Both the position numbers and the translations under genes were made by a program. The notes under the pieces were generated by a model that worked only from the letters and a program-made list of their open reading frames with translations, was not told the DNA's origin and ran no database searches. From DATBDM01 sp036269915 (GTDB lineage Bacteria > Actinomycetota > Thermoleophilia > Solirubrobacterales > Solirubrobacteraceae), in contig DATBDM010000123.1 of the NCBI GenBank assembly GCA_036269915.1, positions 1 through 13,441 of the forward strand: DNA of 13,441 bases, read 5' to 3'. Of this stretch, positions 6,387-13,320 are shown in pieces (the first letter of the stretch is position 1; the number at the start of each line of letters is the position of its first letter).

Positions 6387-7553
6387 TCAGCGCAACGACT
6401 GCCGGAGCGCGAGCACCCGCGCCGCGGATTCGCGCACGCGACCGCGGAATCCGCGATCCCCCCGCGCGCGGGCCAGCAGCGCGCGGTACACGTGGATGTA
6501 GGACCCGCGGCCCGTGGTGAGGATCAGGTCCATGCCCGCCGCCACCGAGGCGACGGCGTTGGACTCGACGTCCCCCACGGCCCGCACCGCGGCCGCTTCG
6601 AGCGAGTCGGTCACCGCGACGCCCTTGAAGCCGAGCTGCCCCCGCAGCAGCGTCTGGATCACCACGGGCGACTGCGCGGCGATGTGCTCGCCGTCGAGCG
6701 CGGGATAGACGGCCGAGGAGACCATCACGAGCGGCGCGCCGGCCGCGATGCCGGCCCGGAACGGCTGCAGGTCGGCGTCGAGCTCGGCGCGTGAACGGTG
6801 GACCGTCGCCTGTCCGAAGTCGGTGTTGACCGTCGCCCCGCCGAGGCCGGGGAAGTGCTTGAGCGTCGGCGCGACGCCGCCGCCGCGCCAGCCGCGCACC
6901 GCCGCCGCGACGTCGCGTGACGCCGTGGCCGGGTCGGTCGAGAACTGCCGTCCGGCGATCGCCGAGCCGCTGATCGGGACGTCGGCGACCGGCGCGAGCG
7001 ACACGTCGACGCCCTGGCCGAGCAGCGCGCGGGCGGCGGCGAGCGCGTCGGGCCCGGCGCTCTGCGCGGCGCCCTGCGCGGGCTGCGAGCGCTCGGGCGG
7101 CGACCACGGGAGGATGCGGATGTCCCCGCCCTCCTGGTCGACGCAGACCACCGGCTTCAGGGCGCCGCCCGCGCGGCGCAGCGAACCGGTCAGCGCGGTC
7201 ACCTGCTGCGGCCCCGTGGCGTTGTCGCGGAAGAGGATCGCTCCCGCGACGCGCTTGTCCGCGATCGCGCGCGTCACGTAGGACGGCGCGGTCGTGCCCG
7301 CGAAGCGCAGGACGACGAGCTGGCCGACCTGCTGCTCGAGGCTCAGCTTGTCGACGGCCGCGGTCGCCGCCGCCGGCGGCGCGGTGGACGGCCGCACGGA
7401 CCGCTTGGCATTCGGCGTCGTCGCCGGCTCCGAGCCGCTGCCGGCGCCGACGGCGACCCCGGCGATGAGGGCCAGCAGCGCCAGCGCGGCGACGACGAGA
7501 CGCCGCCGGCGGACGACGTCGGGAGGGGGAGTCCGTGCGGACACCGCGGGCAT
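6387..7553 (-). CDS. Membrane-anchored family 3 glycoside hydrolase-like protein
   Basis: A 388-residue protein with basic N-terminus (VVRRRRLVV), one hydrophobic anchor or uncleaved signal (about residues 17-37), a Ser/Pro/Ala linker, then a GH3 N-terminal (NagZ-like) barrel from about residue 68. Recognisable motifs are DQEGG (139-143), KHFPG (232-236) and VTDSLEA, with D316 at the nucleophile position. NagZ enzymes remove beta-N-acetylglucosamine from peptidoglycan fragments, and an extracytoplasmic cell-wall role is plausible. However, the loop after KHFPG reads GLGGATVNTDFG where NagZ has roughly GHGxxxxDSH, so the acid/base histidine is absent. The specificity is therefore uncertain, and the protein may not be a hexosaminidase. 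I chose the ATG at 7551-7553 because the codons upstream in this frame are only the antisense of the cyclic-di-GMP gene. The gene is divergent from that gene, with 69 bases between starts. Confidence 0.88.
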   Translation of the reverse strand: MPAVSARTPPPDVVRRRRLVVAALALLALIAGVAVGAGSGSEPATTPNAKRSVRPSTAPPAAATAAVDKLSLEQQVGQLVVLRFAGTTAPSYVTRAIADKRVAGAILFRDNATGPQQVTALTGSLRRAGGALKPVVCVDQEGGDIRILPWSPPERSQPAQGAAQSAGPDALAAARALLGQGVDVSLAPVADVPISGSAIAGRQFSTDPATASRDVAAAVRGWRGGGVAPTLKHFPGLGGATVNTDFGQATVHRSRAELDADLQPFRAGIAAGAPLVMVSSAVYPALDGEHIAAQSPVVIQTLLRGQLGFKGVAVTDSLEAAAVRAVGDVESNAVASVAAGMDLILTTGRGSYIHVYRALLARARGDRGFRGRVRESAARVLALRQSLR

Positions 7554-7622
7554 GATCGCGTGCTCGCCCGCCGGATGCGCGGAGACGCTCAAGTTCGCCC
7601 GCCGCCTGCCGATGGGGGAGGG

Positions 7623-9872
7623 GTGAAGGATCGCTCCCTCGACGCGCGCCCAGGCCCGCGCGCGCCCTACGAGCTGGGATCGGTCCTGCAGCAGATCGCG
7701 GGGACGACCGCCCGCAGCCTCGGCTTCCGCACGATCGTCATCAACCTCCACCGGCCCGCGTGGGACGACTTCCAGACCGTCGTGGTGCACGGCTCCGACG
7801 AGGCGCGCCGGGTGCTGCTCGGCCAGTCGTCCACGTGGGAGGAGTGGACGCCCCTGCTCGACGAGCGCTTCGAACGCGGCGGGGCGTACTTCATCGAGCA
7901 GGACGCCTTCGACTGGAGCCAGGACGGGCTGCTCTCCTACGTGCCGGAGATGAGCACGCTCGAGGGGCCGGACGCCTGGCACCCCGAGGACGCCCTGTTC
8001 GTGCCGCTGCGCTCGGGCGGCGGCGAGGTCCTCGGCATCCTGGCCGTCGACGAGCCGCTCGACGGCCGCCGGCCGACCGCCGAGCAGCTCGACCAGCTCG
8101 GCGCTGCCGCCTCGCACGCCGCGCTGGCGCTCGAGCTCGCGCAGCAGGCCGCGGCCGCGACCCGCCAGCGCGCCGCGGTCGAGCACATGCTGCGCGTCTC
8201 GACGCATCTCAACGAGCGCGGGACCGTCGACGAGATGCTCGCCGCGGTCTGCGTGGGCGTCCAGGAGGCGCTCGGCTTCGAGAAGGTGTGCGTCTTCATG
8301 CTCTCCGGCGACGCGCTGCTCGTCCCTGCCGCCGTCGCCGGGCTCGCCAAGGACGAGCGCTCGGCGCTCGGCGCGCTGCCCTACGACGACTACGCCGCGA
8401 TGCTCGACCCGGCCCACGAGGCCGACGGGGTCGTGCTGCTCAGCCGCGACGAGGCGGCGGCGATGATCCCGCGCCAGGCCTCCGCGCCGATCTACAGCAG
8501 CCGGCGCAACGGCCGCGGCCCGCACGCCTGGAACCATCACTGGCTGCTGGTCCCGCTGCGCGACCGCGAGGGCCGGCTCGCCGGGATGATCTGGGCCGAC
8601 GAGCCCGACGACCGCCTGCTGCCCGGCCGCGAGCAGCGCCAGGCGCTGCGCGCCTTCGCCAACCAGGCGATGAGCGCCGTCGCCTCCGCCAACCAGCTCG
8701 CGCTGATGCGTCACCTCGCCGAGCACGACCCGCTGACCGGCCTGCGCAACCGCCGCGGCCTGCAGGAGCACATCGACGCCGAGATCCGCGCCGGCGAGGG
8801 CCCGGTCGCGGTGCTCGTCTGCGATCTCGACAACTTCAAGCGCATCAACGACCTGCTCGGTTACGCGTCGGGCGACGAGGCGCTGCGGCGGACCGCCGTG
8901 GTGCTGCGCAACGCTCCTGGCCCGCGCGGCCGCGTCGCCCGCCTTGGCGGCGAGGAGTTCGCGCTCGTGCTGCCCGGCCTCGACGAGGCCGCCGCGATGG
9001 CCTGCGCCGAGCGGCTGCGCGTCGGCATCCAGCGCGCCTCCGACGACTTCCCGCGCCCGCTCACCGCATCGATCGGCGTGGCCGTCAGCGGCCCCGAGAC
9101 CGATCAGGCGGCCGCGCTGCTGCGCGACGCGACCCGCGCCTGCGTCGGCGCCAAGCGGCTCGGGCGCAACCGCTGCGTCGCCTACCACGCGGAGGCGCTC
9201 GACGCCCTGCTCGGCTCGCTGGAGACCGGCGAGGCGGCGAGCGAGCAGCTCGCTGCGGCGATGCTGCTGGCGGAGACGCTCGACGTCCGCGACGTCGGCA
9301 CCGCGCGCCACTCGCAGACCGTCGGCCACTTCGCCGGGGCGATCGCCCGGGCGCTCGGGCTGCCGGAGGGCCGCGTCGAGCGCGTCCGCGCCGCCGGCGT
9401 GCTGCATGACATCGGCAAGCTCGGCGTCGCCGACGCGGTGCTCAAGAAGCCCGGCCCGCTCACCCCGGCCGAGTGGGAGGAGATGCGCCGCCACTCCGAG
9501 CTCGGCTCGCGGATCCTCTCGCACGCGAACCTGCGCGACGTCAGCGCCTGGGTGCTCGCCCACCACGAGCGGGTCGACGGCGGCGGCTACCCCGAGGGCC
9601 TGGCCGGCGAGGCGATCCCGATCGAGGCGCGGATCCTCGCCGTCGCCGACGCCTACGAGGCGATGACCGCCGACCGCGCGTACCGCCCGGCGATGACGCC
9701 GGAGGCGGCGCAGGCCGAGCTGCGGCGCTGCGCCGGCGGGCAGTTCGATCCCCCGGTCGTGGAGGCGTTCCTCGGCGTGCTGCGCCGTGACGGCCGCGGC
9801 GTCGGGACGCTGGTCCTCGCGGCGGGGGAGCGTCCGCCGCTCGAGCGGGTATCACCCGTGCATGCCCGCTAG
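7623..9872 (+). CDS. GAF-GAF-GGDEF-HD-GYP cyclic-di-GMP enzyme
   Basis: A 749-residue soluble signalling protein with four domains: GAF-like sensors at about residues 17-175 and 185-352, GGDEF at about 364-519, and HD-GYP at about 540-705. The cyclase active site is RLGGEEF (GGEEF at 442-446), with DLDNFKRIND upstream. The autoinhibitory RxxD I-site normally nine residues before GGEEF is missing (GPRG there), so product inhibition is not expected. The phosphodiesterase half has LHDIGKLGV (H595, D596), HHERVDGG and GYP (655-657), all apparently intact. It could thus both make and degrade c-di-GMP, with the direction set by whatever the GAF domains bind. No membrane segments are seen. The GTG at 7623-7625 is preceded very closely by GGGGGAGG. 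In-frame ATGs at 7560 and 7575 are alternatives but would add an unconserved-looking leader. The stop overlaps the next small gene by 11 bases. Confidence 0.92.
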   Translation: MKDRSLDARPGPRAPYELGSVLQQIAGTTARSLGFRTIVINLHRPAWDDFQTVVVHGSDEARRVLLGQSSTWEEWTPLLDERFERGGAYFIEQDAFDWSQDGLLSYVPEMSTLEGPDAWHPEDALFVPLRSGGGEVLGILAVDEPLDGRRPTAEQLDQLGAAASHAALALELAQQAAAATRQRAAVEHMLRVSTHLNERGTVDEMLAAVCVGVQEALGFEKVCVFMLSGDALLVPAAVAGLAKDERSALGALPYDDYAAMLDPAHEADGVVLLSRDEAAAMIPRQASAPIYSSRRNGRGPHAWNHHWLLVPLRDREGRLAGMIWADEPDDRLLPGREQRQALRAFANQAMSAVASANQLALMRHLAEHDPLTGLRNRRGLQEHIDAEIRAGEGPVAVLVCDLDNFKRINDLLGYASGDEALRRTAVVLRNAPGPRGRVARLGGEEFALVLPGLDEAAAMACAERLRVGIQRASDDFPRPLTASIGVAVSGPETDQAAALLRDATRACVGAKRLGRNRCVAYHAEALDALLGSLETGEAASEQLAAAMLLAETLDVRDVGTARHSQTVGHFAGAIARALGLPEGRVERVRAAGVLHDIGKLGVADAVLKKPGPLTPAEWEEMRRHSELGSRILSHANLRDVSAWVLAHHERVDGGGYPEGLAGEAIPIEARILAVADAYEAMTADRAYRPAMTPEAAQAELRRCAGGQFDPPVVEAFLGVLRRDGRGVGTLVLAAGERPPLERVSPVHAR

Positions 9873-10029
9873 AGACGACGACGACTGGGTCGGCACGCCG
9901 CCCGAGGGTCGCCACACCCACGACCAGTCCAAGCCTGGCTACTGGACCGACCAATGGCAGGCGGTGGTGGCGACCTCGATCCTCGCGGTCGTGGTCCTGC
10001 TCGCCGTGGTGCTGATCCTGTTGGTCTAA
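9862..10029 (+). CDS. 55-residue single-pass membrane protein
   Basis: Begins MPARDDDDWVGTPPEGRHTH: an acidic, then His/Gly-rich, hydrophilic N-terminus of about 30 residues, followed by one strong transmembrane segment (AVVATSILAVVVLLAVVLIL) ending at the C-terminus. This is a tail-anchor-like topology. Its ATG lies 11 bases inside the end of the cyclic-di-GMP gene, so it is probably co-transcribed or coupled. It could also have its own promoter, since TATCAC occurs 6 bases upstream within a CGGGT/ACCCG inverted repeat (9846-9858). The TAA stop overlaps the TAG of the convergent hydrolase gene within the four bases CTAA. No family is recognised. The composition of the hydrophobic segment supports a real gene. 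Confidence 0.75.
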   Translation: MPARDDDDWVGTPPEGRHTHDQSKPGYWTDQWQAVVATSILAVVVLLAVVLILLV

Positions 10030-10943
10030 GCGGCTTCGGCGCCCGCGGTGGGCGCCGCGGTCTTGCGGGCGCGGGCGGCCGTCTCGGCGATCCCGTCGAT
10101 GATCGGCGGCCAGGCGCCGCGCGGGAGGTCGTGGCCCATGCCGTCGATCTCGAGCAGGCGCGCGCCGGGGATCGCCTTCGCGGTCCGGCGGCCGCCCGAC
10201 TTGGCCACGAGCTTGTCGGCGGTGCCGTGGATGACGAGCGCCGGCACGTCGAGCCGGCGCAGCTGCGCCGCGCGGTCGCGGTCGGCCAGGATCGCCATGA
10301 GCTGGCGGCCGTTCGCGGCGGCGCTGACCCCGCGGTCGTACTCACGCCCGAACACCTCGCGCATGTCGTCCTCGTTGCGCTCGAACCCGGGCGAGCCGAT
10401 CGCCTTGTAGAGCGTGAGCGTGTGCTCGATGAAGCTCTCGCGGTCCTTCGGGGCCTGCTTGAGGAAGACCGGATAGATCTTGAACGCCGGCTGGCCCGTG
10501 AGCCGGTCGCCCGTGTTCGACATGATCGAGACGAGCGAGCGCACGCGCTCCGGGAAGCGGATCGCGATGGTCTGGGCGATCATCCCGCCCATCGAGGCGC
10601 CGACGATGTGCGCGCGCTCGATGCCGAGGTGGTCGAGCAGCCCGACGGCGTCACCCGCCATGTCGGCGAGCGAGTAGGCGGCGGCGCTGCGCTTGCGGCG
10701 CAGCGTCTGGCCGAGCGTCGGCGGCCTGCGATCGGTCAGCTGCGTCGAGCGGCCGCAGTCGCGGTTGTCGAAGCGGATGACGTGAAAGCCCCGGCCGGCG
10801 AGCTCATCGCAGAAGTCCTCCTGCCAGGCGATCATCTGCGTCGCGAGGCCCATGACGAGCAGGACGGGCTCGTCGGCGGGGTCGCCGAACGTCTCGTAGC
10901 AGAGCTCGATCTCGGGCGACACCCGCGCCATCTGCTCGGCCAT
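10026..10943 (-). CDS. Alpha/beta-hydrolase fold esterase-like protein
   Basis: A 305-residue cytosolic protein of the alpha/beta-hydrolase superfamily. The nucleophile elbow is GASMG (S117). The likely acid is D243 in HGTADKLV and the likely histidine is H271 in GMGHDLP, giving a complete Ser-Asp-His triad. The N-terminal pattern VMGLATQMIAWQ...FHVIRFDNRDCGRS resembles the aclacinomycin methylesterase (RdmC)-like group often found in actinobacteria, so a carboxylic ester substrate is likely but unidentified. The last 20 residues are Ala/Arg-rich and probably disordered. The ATG at 10941-10943 follows the stop of the upstream acidic hypothetical gene by 7 bases, so the two form an operon. No Shine-Dalgarno is obvious. 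An internal ATG at codon 5 is an alternative start. Confidence 0.9.
   Translation of the reverse strand: MAEQMARVSPEIELCYETFGDPADEPVLLVMGLATQMIAWQEDFCDELAGRGFHVIRFDNRDCGRSTQLTDRRPPTLGQTLRRKRSAAAYSLADMAGDAVGLLDHLGIERAHIVGASMGGMIAQTIAIRFPERVRSLVSIMSNTGDRLTGQPAFKIYPVFLKQAPKDRESFIEHTLTLYKAIGSPGFERNEDDMREVFGREYDRGVSAAANGRQLMAILADRDRAAQLRRLDVPALVIHGTADKLVAKSGGRRTAKAIPGARLLEIDGMGHDLPRGAWPPIIDGIAETAARARKTAAPTAGAEAA
10038..10056. terminator. Candidate hairpin terminator GGCGCCC-GCGGT-GGGCGCC
   Basis: A perfect 7-bp GC stem with a 5-base loop starts 8 bases after the plus-strand stop at 10029 and lies inside the 3' end of the hydrolase gene. It lacks a U-tract, so it would be a GC-hairpin-only terminator of the kind proposed for actinobacteria. 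It could be incidental in such GC-rich coding DNA. Confidence 0.35.
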
Positions 10944-10950
10944 CGCGGGG

Positions 10951-11325
10951 CTAGGCCTCGCCGTCGTTCTCGTCGGCCATGCCCTGCAGCAGCTCCAGCG
11001 CGGCGGCCTGCGCGGGCGTGACCATCATCTCCTCGCCGACCTGCTCGGGCTGGGGGTACAGCGTCGCGTGGACGGCGATCTCGTCCTGCCCGGAGTCCTC
11101 GAAGACGAGCACCGCGCGGCCGCCTGGCGTCGCCTCCGGCTCCTCGCTCTCGAGCGCCGCGCCCGCCGCCGTGAGCACGGTCACGGCGAGATCCCGCCAG
11201 TGCTTGAGCGCATCCCGCTGCTCCTCCTCGGTCATCTGCGCGAGGTGGTGTGCGTTGCGTTCGGCGAGGGCGGCGACGGCGGCCCCGATCGGGGCATCGG
11301 CCAGCAGTGCGTCAGGAGAGGCCAT
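10951..11325 (-). CDS. Acidic hypothetical protein, 124 residues
   Basis: A soluble acidic protein (MASPDALLADAPIGAAVAALAE...). The helical N-terminal half includes MTEEEQRDALKHWRDLAVTVL. A middle strand-like stretch, RAVLVFEDSGQDEIAVHATL, is followed by a helical C-terminus (TPAQAAALELLQGMADEN). I recognise no family and see no membrane segment or cysteines. It is the first gene of a two-gene unit with the alpha/beta hydrolase, whose ATG comes 7 bases after its stop. The ATG at 11323-11325 has no Shine-Dalgarno, but minus-strand CATACT ends 6 bases upstream. The strong frame-specific composition makes a real gene likely. Confidence 0.75.
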   Translation of the reverse strand: MASPDALLADAPIGAAVAALAERNAHHLAQMTEEEQRDALKHWRDLAVTVLTAAGAALESEEPEATPGGRAVLVFEDSGQDEIAVHATLYPQPEQVGEEMMVTPAQAAALELLQGMADENDGEA

Positions 11326-11331
11326 GAGGCC

Positions 11332-11337
11332 AGTATG
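11332..11337 (-). promoter_or_regulatory. Candidate -10 element, possible leaderless start for the hypothetical-hydrolase unit
   Basis: Minus-strand CATACT (4/6 match to TATAAT) ends 6 bases before the ATG at 11325, consistent with a transcript starting at the start codon. No -35 is recognisable. Confidence 0.3.
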
Positions 11338-11422
11338 GCGACTGGGCGACGTGCGTCGTCGCGGACGGTCTGGGGGCGGAAGTCAACCCTCGATGCCGGG
11401 GTTTCGAGACGCCCCAGGCGCT

Positions 11423-12718
11423 TCAGGCCGACGCGGCCGCGCTGGCGGCGCGCGACGACGCCGAGTGCCGCCGGCCCTCCGCCTCGCACGGCGACGGCGG
11501 ACGCGCCAACGACACCTCCGCCCGCGCGAACGCGATCCGCGCGACGAGGCCCGTGACGAGGGCGGCGACGGCGCCGAGCAGCAGGCCCGAGCGCGGGCCC
11601 GCGGCCTGGGCCATCCAGCCGACGAGTGGGGCGCCGATCGGCGTCGAACCGAGGAAGACGACCGTGTAGAGCGACATCACGCGCCCGCGCAGCGCCGGCT
11701 CGACCGACAGCTGCAGGAGCGAGTTCGTCGTCGCTGCGAAGGTGACCGAGACCGCGCCGAGCAGCGCCAGGGCCATCAGCTGCAGCCACAGCACCGGCGC
11801 GGCCGCGACCGCCAGCTCGGCGACGCCGAAGCCCATCGCCGCGATCACGAGCAGCCGCGGCGTGACCCGGTTACGGGCGCTCGAGGCGAGCGCGCCGGAC
11901 ACCGAGCCGAGGCCCATCGCCACGGTCAGCGCCGCGTAGATCGACGCGCCGCCGTGCCAGTCGAAGCGCGCGATCAGCGGCAGCAGGACCTGGAAGTTGT
12001 AGGAGAGCGTCCCGACCACGGCCATCATCGCCAGCGGGATCAGCAGCCCGGGTGTCGAGCGGACGTGCGCGAAGGCGGTGCGCAGCTGCCCGCGGGCGCG
12101 GGCGACCGGCGCCGCGGTGAGCAGCTCGCGTGGGTTCATCAGCTTCAGCGCGACGAGCATCGCCGCGAACGAGAGCGTGTTCACGAGGAAGCAGGTCCCG
12201 ACGCCGACCGTGGCGATCACGGCACCGGCGAGCGCCGGCCCGGCGATGCGCGAGGTGTGGACGACGACCGAGTTCAGCGACACCGCGTTGACGACGCGCT
12301 CGCCCCCGACCAGCTCGACCACGAAGCTCTGGCGCGCGGGGTTGTCGAAGGCGTTGACCAGCCCGCGGACGAAGACCAGCGCGAAGACCATCCAGACCTG
12401 GATCGTGCCGCGCTCGTAGAGGATCCAGAGCGTGAGCGCGGGCAGCGCCATCAGCGCCTGCGTGAGCATCAGCAGCTGCCGCTTGGGCAGGCGGTCGGCG
12501 AGGAGGCCGCCCCAGGCGCCGAAGAGCAGCACCGGAAGGAACTGCAGCCCGGCCGTCAGCCCCACGGAGACGCCCGACCCGGTGAGCTGGACGATCAGCC
12601 ACATCTCGGCGACCGTCTGCATCCAGTTGCCGGAGATCGAGATGACCTGTCCGGTGAAGTAGCGACGGTAGTTGGGGATGGCGAGTGAGCTGAACGTGCG
12701 CTCGACCGCCGCCGTCAT
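11423..12718 (-). CDS. MFS exporter (MFS_3 / EntS-like)
   Basis: A 431-residue major facilitator with about 12 hydrophobic segments. The start (LAIPNYRRYFTGQVISISGN, then WMQTVAEMWLIVQLTGSG) and the segment SLNSVVVHTSRIAGPALAG are typical of the MFS_3 group, which includes the enterobactin exporter EntS and putative drug exporters. Motif A between TM2 and TM3 is GGLLADRLPKRQ (about 70-81). The last 35 residues form a polar Ser/Ala/Arg tail. The ATG at 12716-12718 overlaps the TGA of the MarR-type gene as ATGA, with GGAGGA just upstream inside that gene, so translation is coupled. Control by the co-transcribed MarR regulator in response to an exported small molecule is the usual arrangement; the substrate is not predictable. 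The 97 bases between its stop and the next gene hold only a weak imperfect hairpin. Confidence 0.92.
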   Translation of the reverse strand: MTAAVERTFSSLAIPNYRRYFTGQVISISGNWMQTVAEMWLIVQLTGSGVSVGLTAGLQFLPVLLFGAWGGLLADRLPKRQLLMLTQALMALPALTLWILYERGTIQVWMVFALVFVRGLVNAFDNPARQSFVVELVGGERVVNAVSLNSVVVHTSRIAGPALAGAVIATVGVGTCFLVNTLSFAAMLVALKLMNPRELLTAAPVARARGQLRTAFAHVRSTPGLLIPLAMMAVVGTLSYNFQVLLPLIARFDWHGGASIYAALTVAMGLGSVSGALASSARNRVTPRLLVIAAMGFGVAELAVAAAPVLWLQLMALALLGAVSVTFAATTNSLLQLSVEPALRGRVMSLYTVVFLGSTPIGAPLVGWMAQAAGPRSGLLLGAVAALVTGLVARIAFARAEVSLARPPSPCEAEGRRHSASSRAASAAASA

Positions 12719-13146
12719 CGATCCTCCACCAGACGCTCGAGGATGTCCGACGCGCGCCGCAGGGTCGCCCGGTCCTCCGCGCTCAGCGTGCGCAGCCGGC
12801 GCGCGAGGTAGGCGTCCTTGCGGTGGCGCAGGTCCTCGAGCAGCGCCTGGCCGGCGGGTGTGACTGCGACGAGCGCCGAGCGCCCGTCGTGGGGGTCGGG
12901 CGTGCGGGCGACGTAGCCCGGCTCCTCGAGGCGCCCCAGCAGCCGCGTGGCGGTGGGGCGCTGGATGCGCTCGCGCTCGGCCAGCTCGGAGGGAGTGAGC
13001 GGGCCGTGGCGCGAGATCGTGCCGAGCGCGGCCAGCAGCGTCGGGCTGAGGTCGGCGCCCGCCTCCTGTCGCAGCCGCCGATGCGTCCGCACCACGGCGT
13101 GGCGAAGGCGGGTCGCGAGGTCGGTGCGTGTCGAGGTGATTGCCAC
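12715..13146 (-). CDS. MarR-family transcriptional regulator
   Basis: A 143-residue protein with the full MarR winged-helix domain. The recognition-helix region is PTATRLLGRLEEPGYVART. The wing has the hallmark Asp-Arg pattern PDPHDGRSALVAVTPAG, and terminal helices for dimerisation flank the domain. MarR proteins usually repress their own operon and release DNA on binding a small phenolic or similar ligand. The coupled MFS exporter fits this role. The start is GTG at 13144-13146. No Shine-Dalgarno is present; instead a -10-like TAGACT lies 8 bases upstream, embedded in an AT-rich imperfect palindrome that is the best operator candidate. The gene diverges from the riboswitch-terC unit, so the regulator could also influence that promoter. 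Confidence 0.94.
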   Translation of the reverse strand: MAITSTRTDLATRLRHAVVRTHRRLRQEAGADLSPTLLAALGTISRHGPLTPSELAERERIQRPTATRLLGRLEEPGYVARTPDPHDGRSALVAVTPAGQALLEDLRHRKDAYLARRLRTLSAEDRATLRRASDILERLVEDR

Positions 13147-13149
13147 TGC

Positions 13150-13168
13150 TAATTAGTCTAGCGAATTA
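13150..13168. promoter_or_regulatory. Candidate MarR operator, TAATTAG-N5-CGAATTA
   Basis: A 19-base imperfect palindrome (6 of 7 arm positions match) stands out as AT-rich in this GC-rich DNA. It begins 3 bases upstream of the regulator's GTG and contains the candidate -10 TAGACT. Its length and position are typical of MarR autorepression sites. The assignment is inferred from position and symmetry. Confidence 0.6.
13155..13160 (-). promoter_or_regulatory. Candidate -10 element of the marR-MFS operon
   Basis: Minus-strand TAGACT (4/6 match to TATAAT) ends 8 bases before the GTG start at 13146. It lies entirely inside the candidate operator, so bound repressor would block polymerase. A near-leaderless transcript is predicted. 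Confidence 0.4.
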
Positions 13169-13202
13169 CATTCCCTTGACCCGGCGGCCGTACCGTTCGC
13201 CG

Positions 13203-13297
13203 GGAAAGGGGAGTACCCCACGCTGTTCGACGTGTCGTCAGTACGGCCGCAAGGCCCGGCGCGCCGGCCCTCGGAAGAGGGCGGGGGAGACCTTCGA
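13203..13297 (+). promoter_or_regulatory. yybP-ykoY manganese riboswitch
   Basis: The region carries the conserved ends of the yybP-ykoY (Mn2+) aptamer: AAAGGGGAGTA at 13205-13215 and GAGACCTT at 13287-13294, with GTCGTCAGTAC in the middle (13234-13244). P1 can form between AAGG (13206-13209) and CCTT (13291-13294). Internal hairpins are clear: CACG/CGTG (13219-13222 with 13231-13234), GGCC-GCAA-GGCC (13245-13256) and GCCCTC-GGAA-GAGGGC (13267-13282), the latter two with GNRA-type tetraloops. This class binds Mn2+ and commonly precedes TerC-family genes, as it does here. A TTGACC at 13176-13181 could be part of the promoter, but no matching -10 is convincing. Confidence 0.87.
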
Positions 13298-13320
13298 TGG
13301 ACCTGACCGACCGTCGGAGG
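13291..13320 (+). promoter_or_regulatory. Predicted anti-Shine-Dalgarno hairpin of the riboswitch expression platform
   Basis: CCTTCGATGG (13291-13300) can pair with CCGTCGGAGG (13311-13320) in a 10-bp stem with two G-U pairs and a 10-base loop. That stem hides most of the terC Shine-Dalgarno GGAGGA (13316-13321). The same CCTT is the 3' strand of P1, so aptamer folding and ribosome-site masking are mutually exclusive. This predicts translation ON when Mn2+ stabilises P1. It is an inference from base pairing, not energy-computed. Confidence 0.6.

Noticed and set aside
4215..6794. 859-codon plus-strand open frame opposite the FtsH-like gene
   Set aside because: It runs antisense to two real genes, its composition is repetitive Arg/Asp/Val/His, and it has no recognisable domain.
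7554..9566. Long N-terminal extension of the GH3-like frame
   Set aside because: It is only the antisense of the cyclic-di-GMP gene. The natural signal-anchor start is the ATG at 7551-7553.
9846..9858. CGGGT-ATC-ACCCG inverted repeat as an operator for the 55-residue gene
   Set aside because: A short, GC-rich repeat inside the coding end of the c-di-GMP gene. Such repeats are expected by chance in this composition.
11398..11415. GGGG...CCCC imperfect hairpin downstream of the MFS gene as a terminator
   Set aside because: Only four solid pairs plus mismatches and no T tract on the minus strand, so it is not distinguishable from chance at this GC content.
13176..13196. TTGACC and TACCGT as a -35/-10 pair for the terC transcript
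   Set aside because: The spacer would be 9 bases, far short of 16-18, so this pairing is not a usable promoter.
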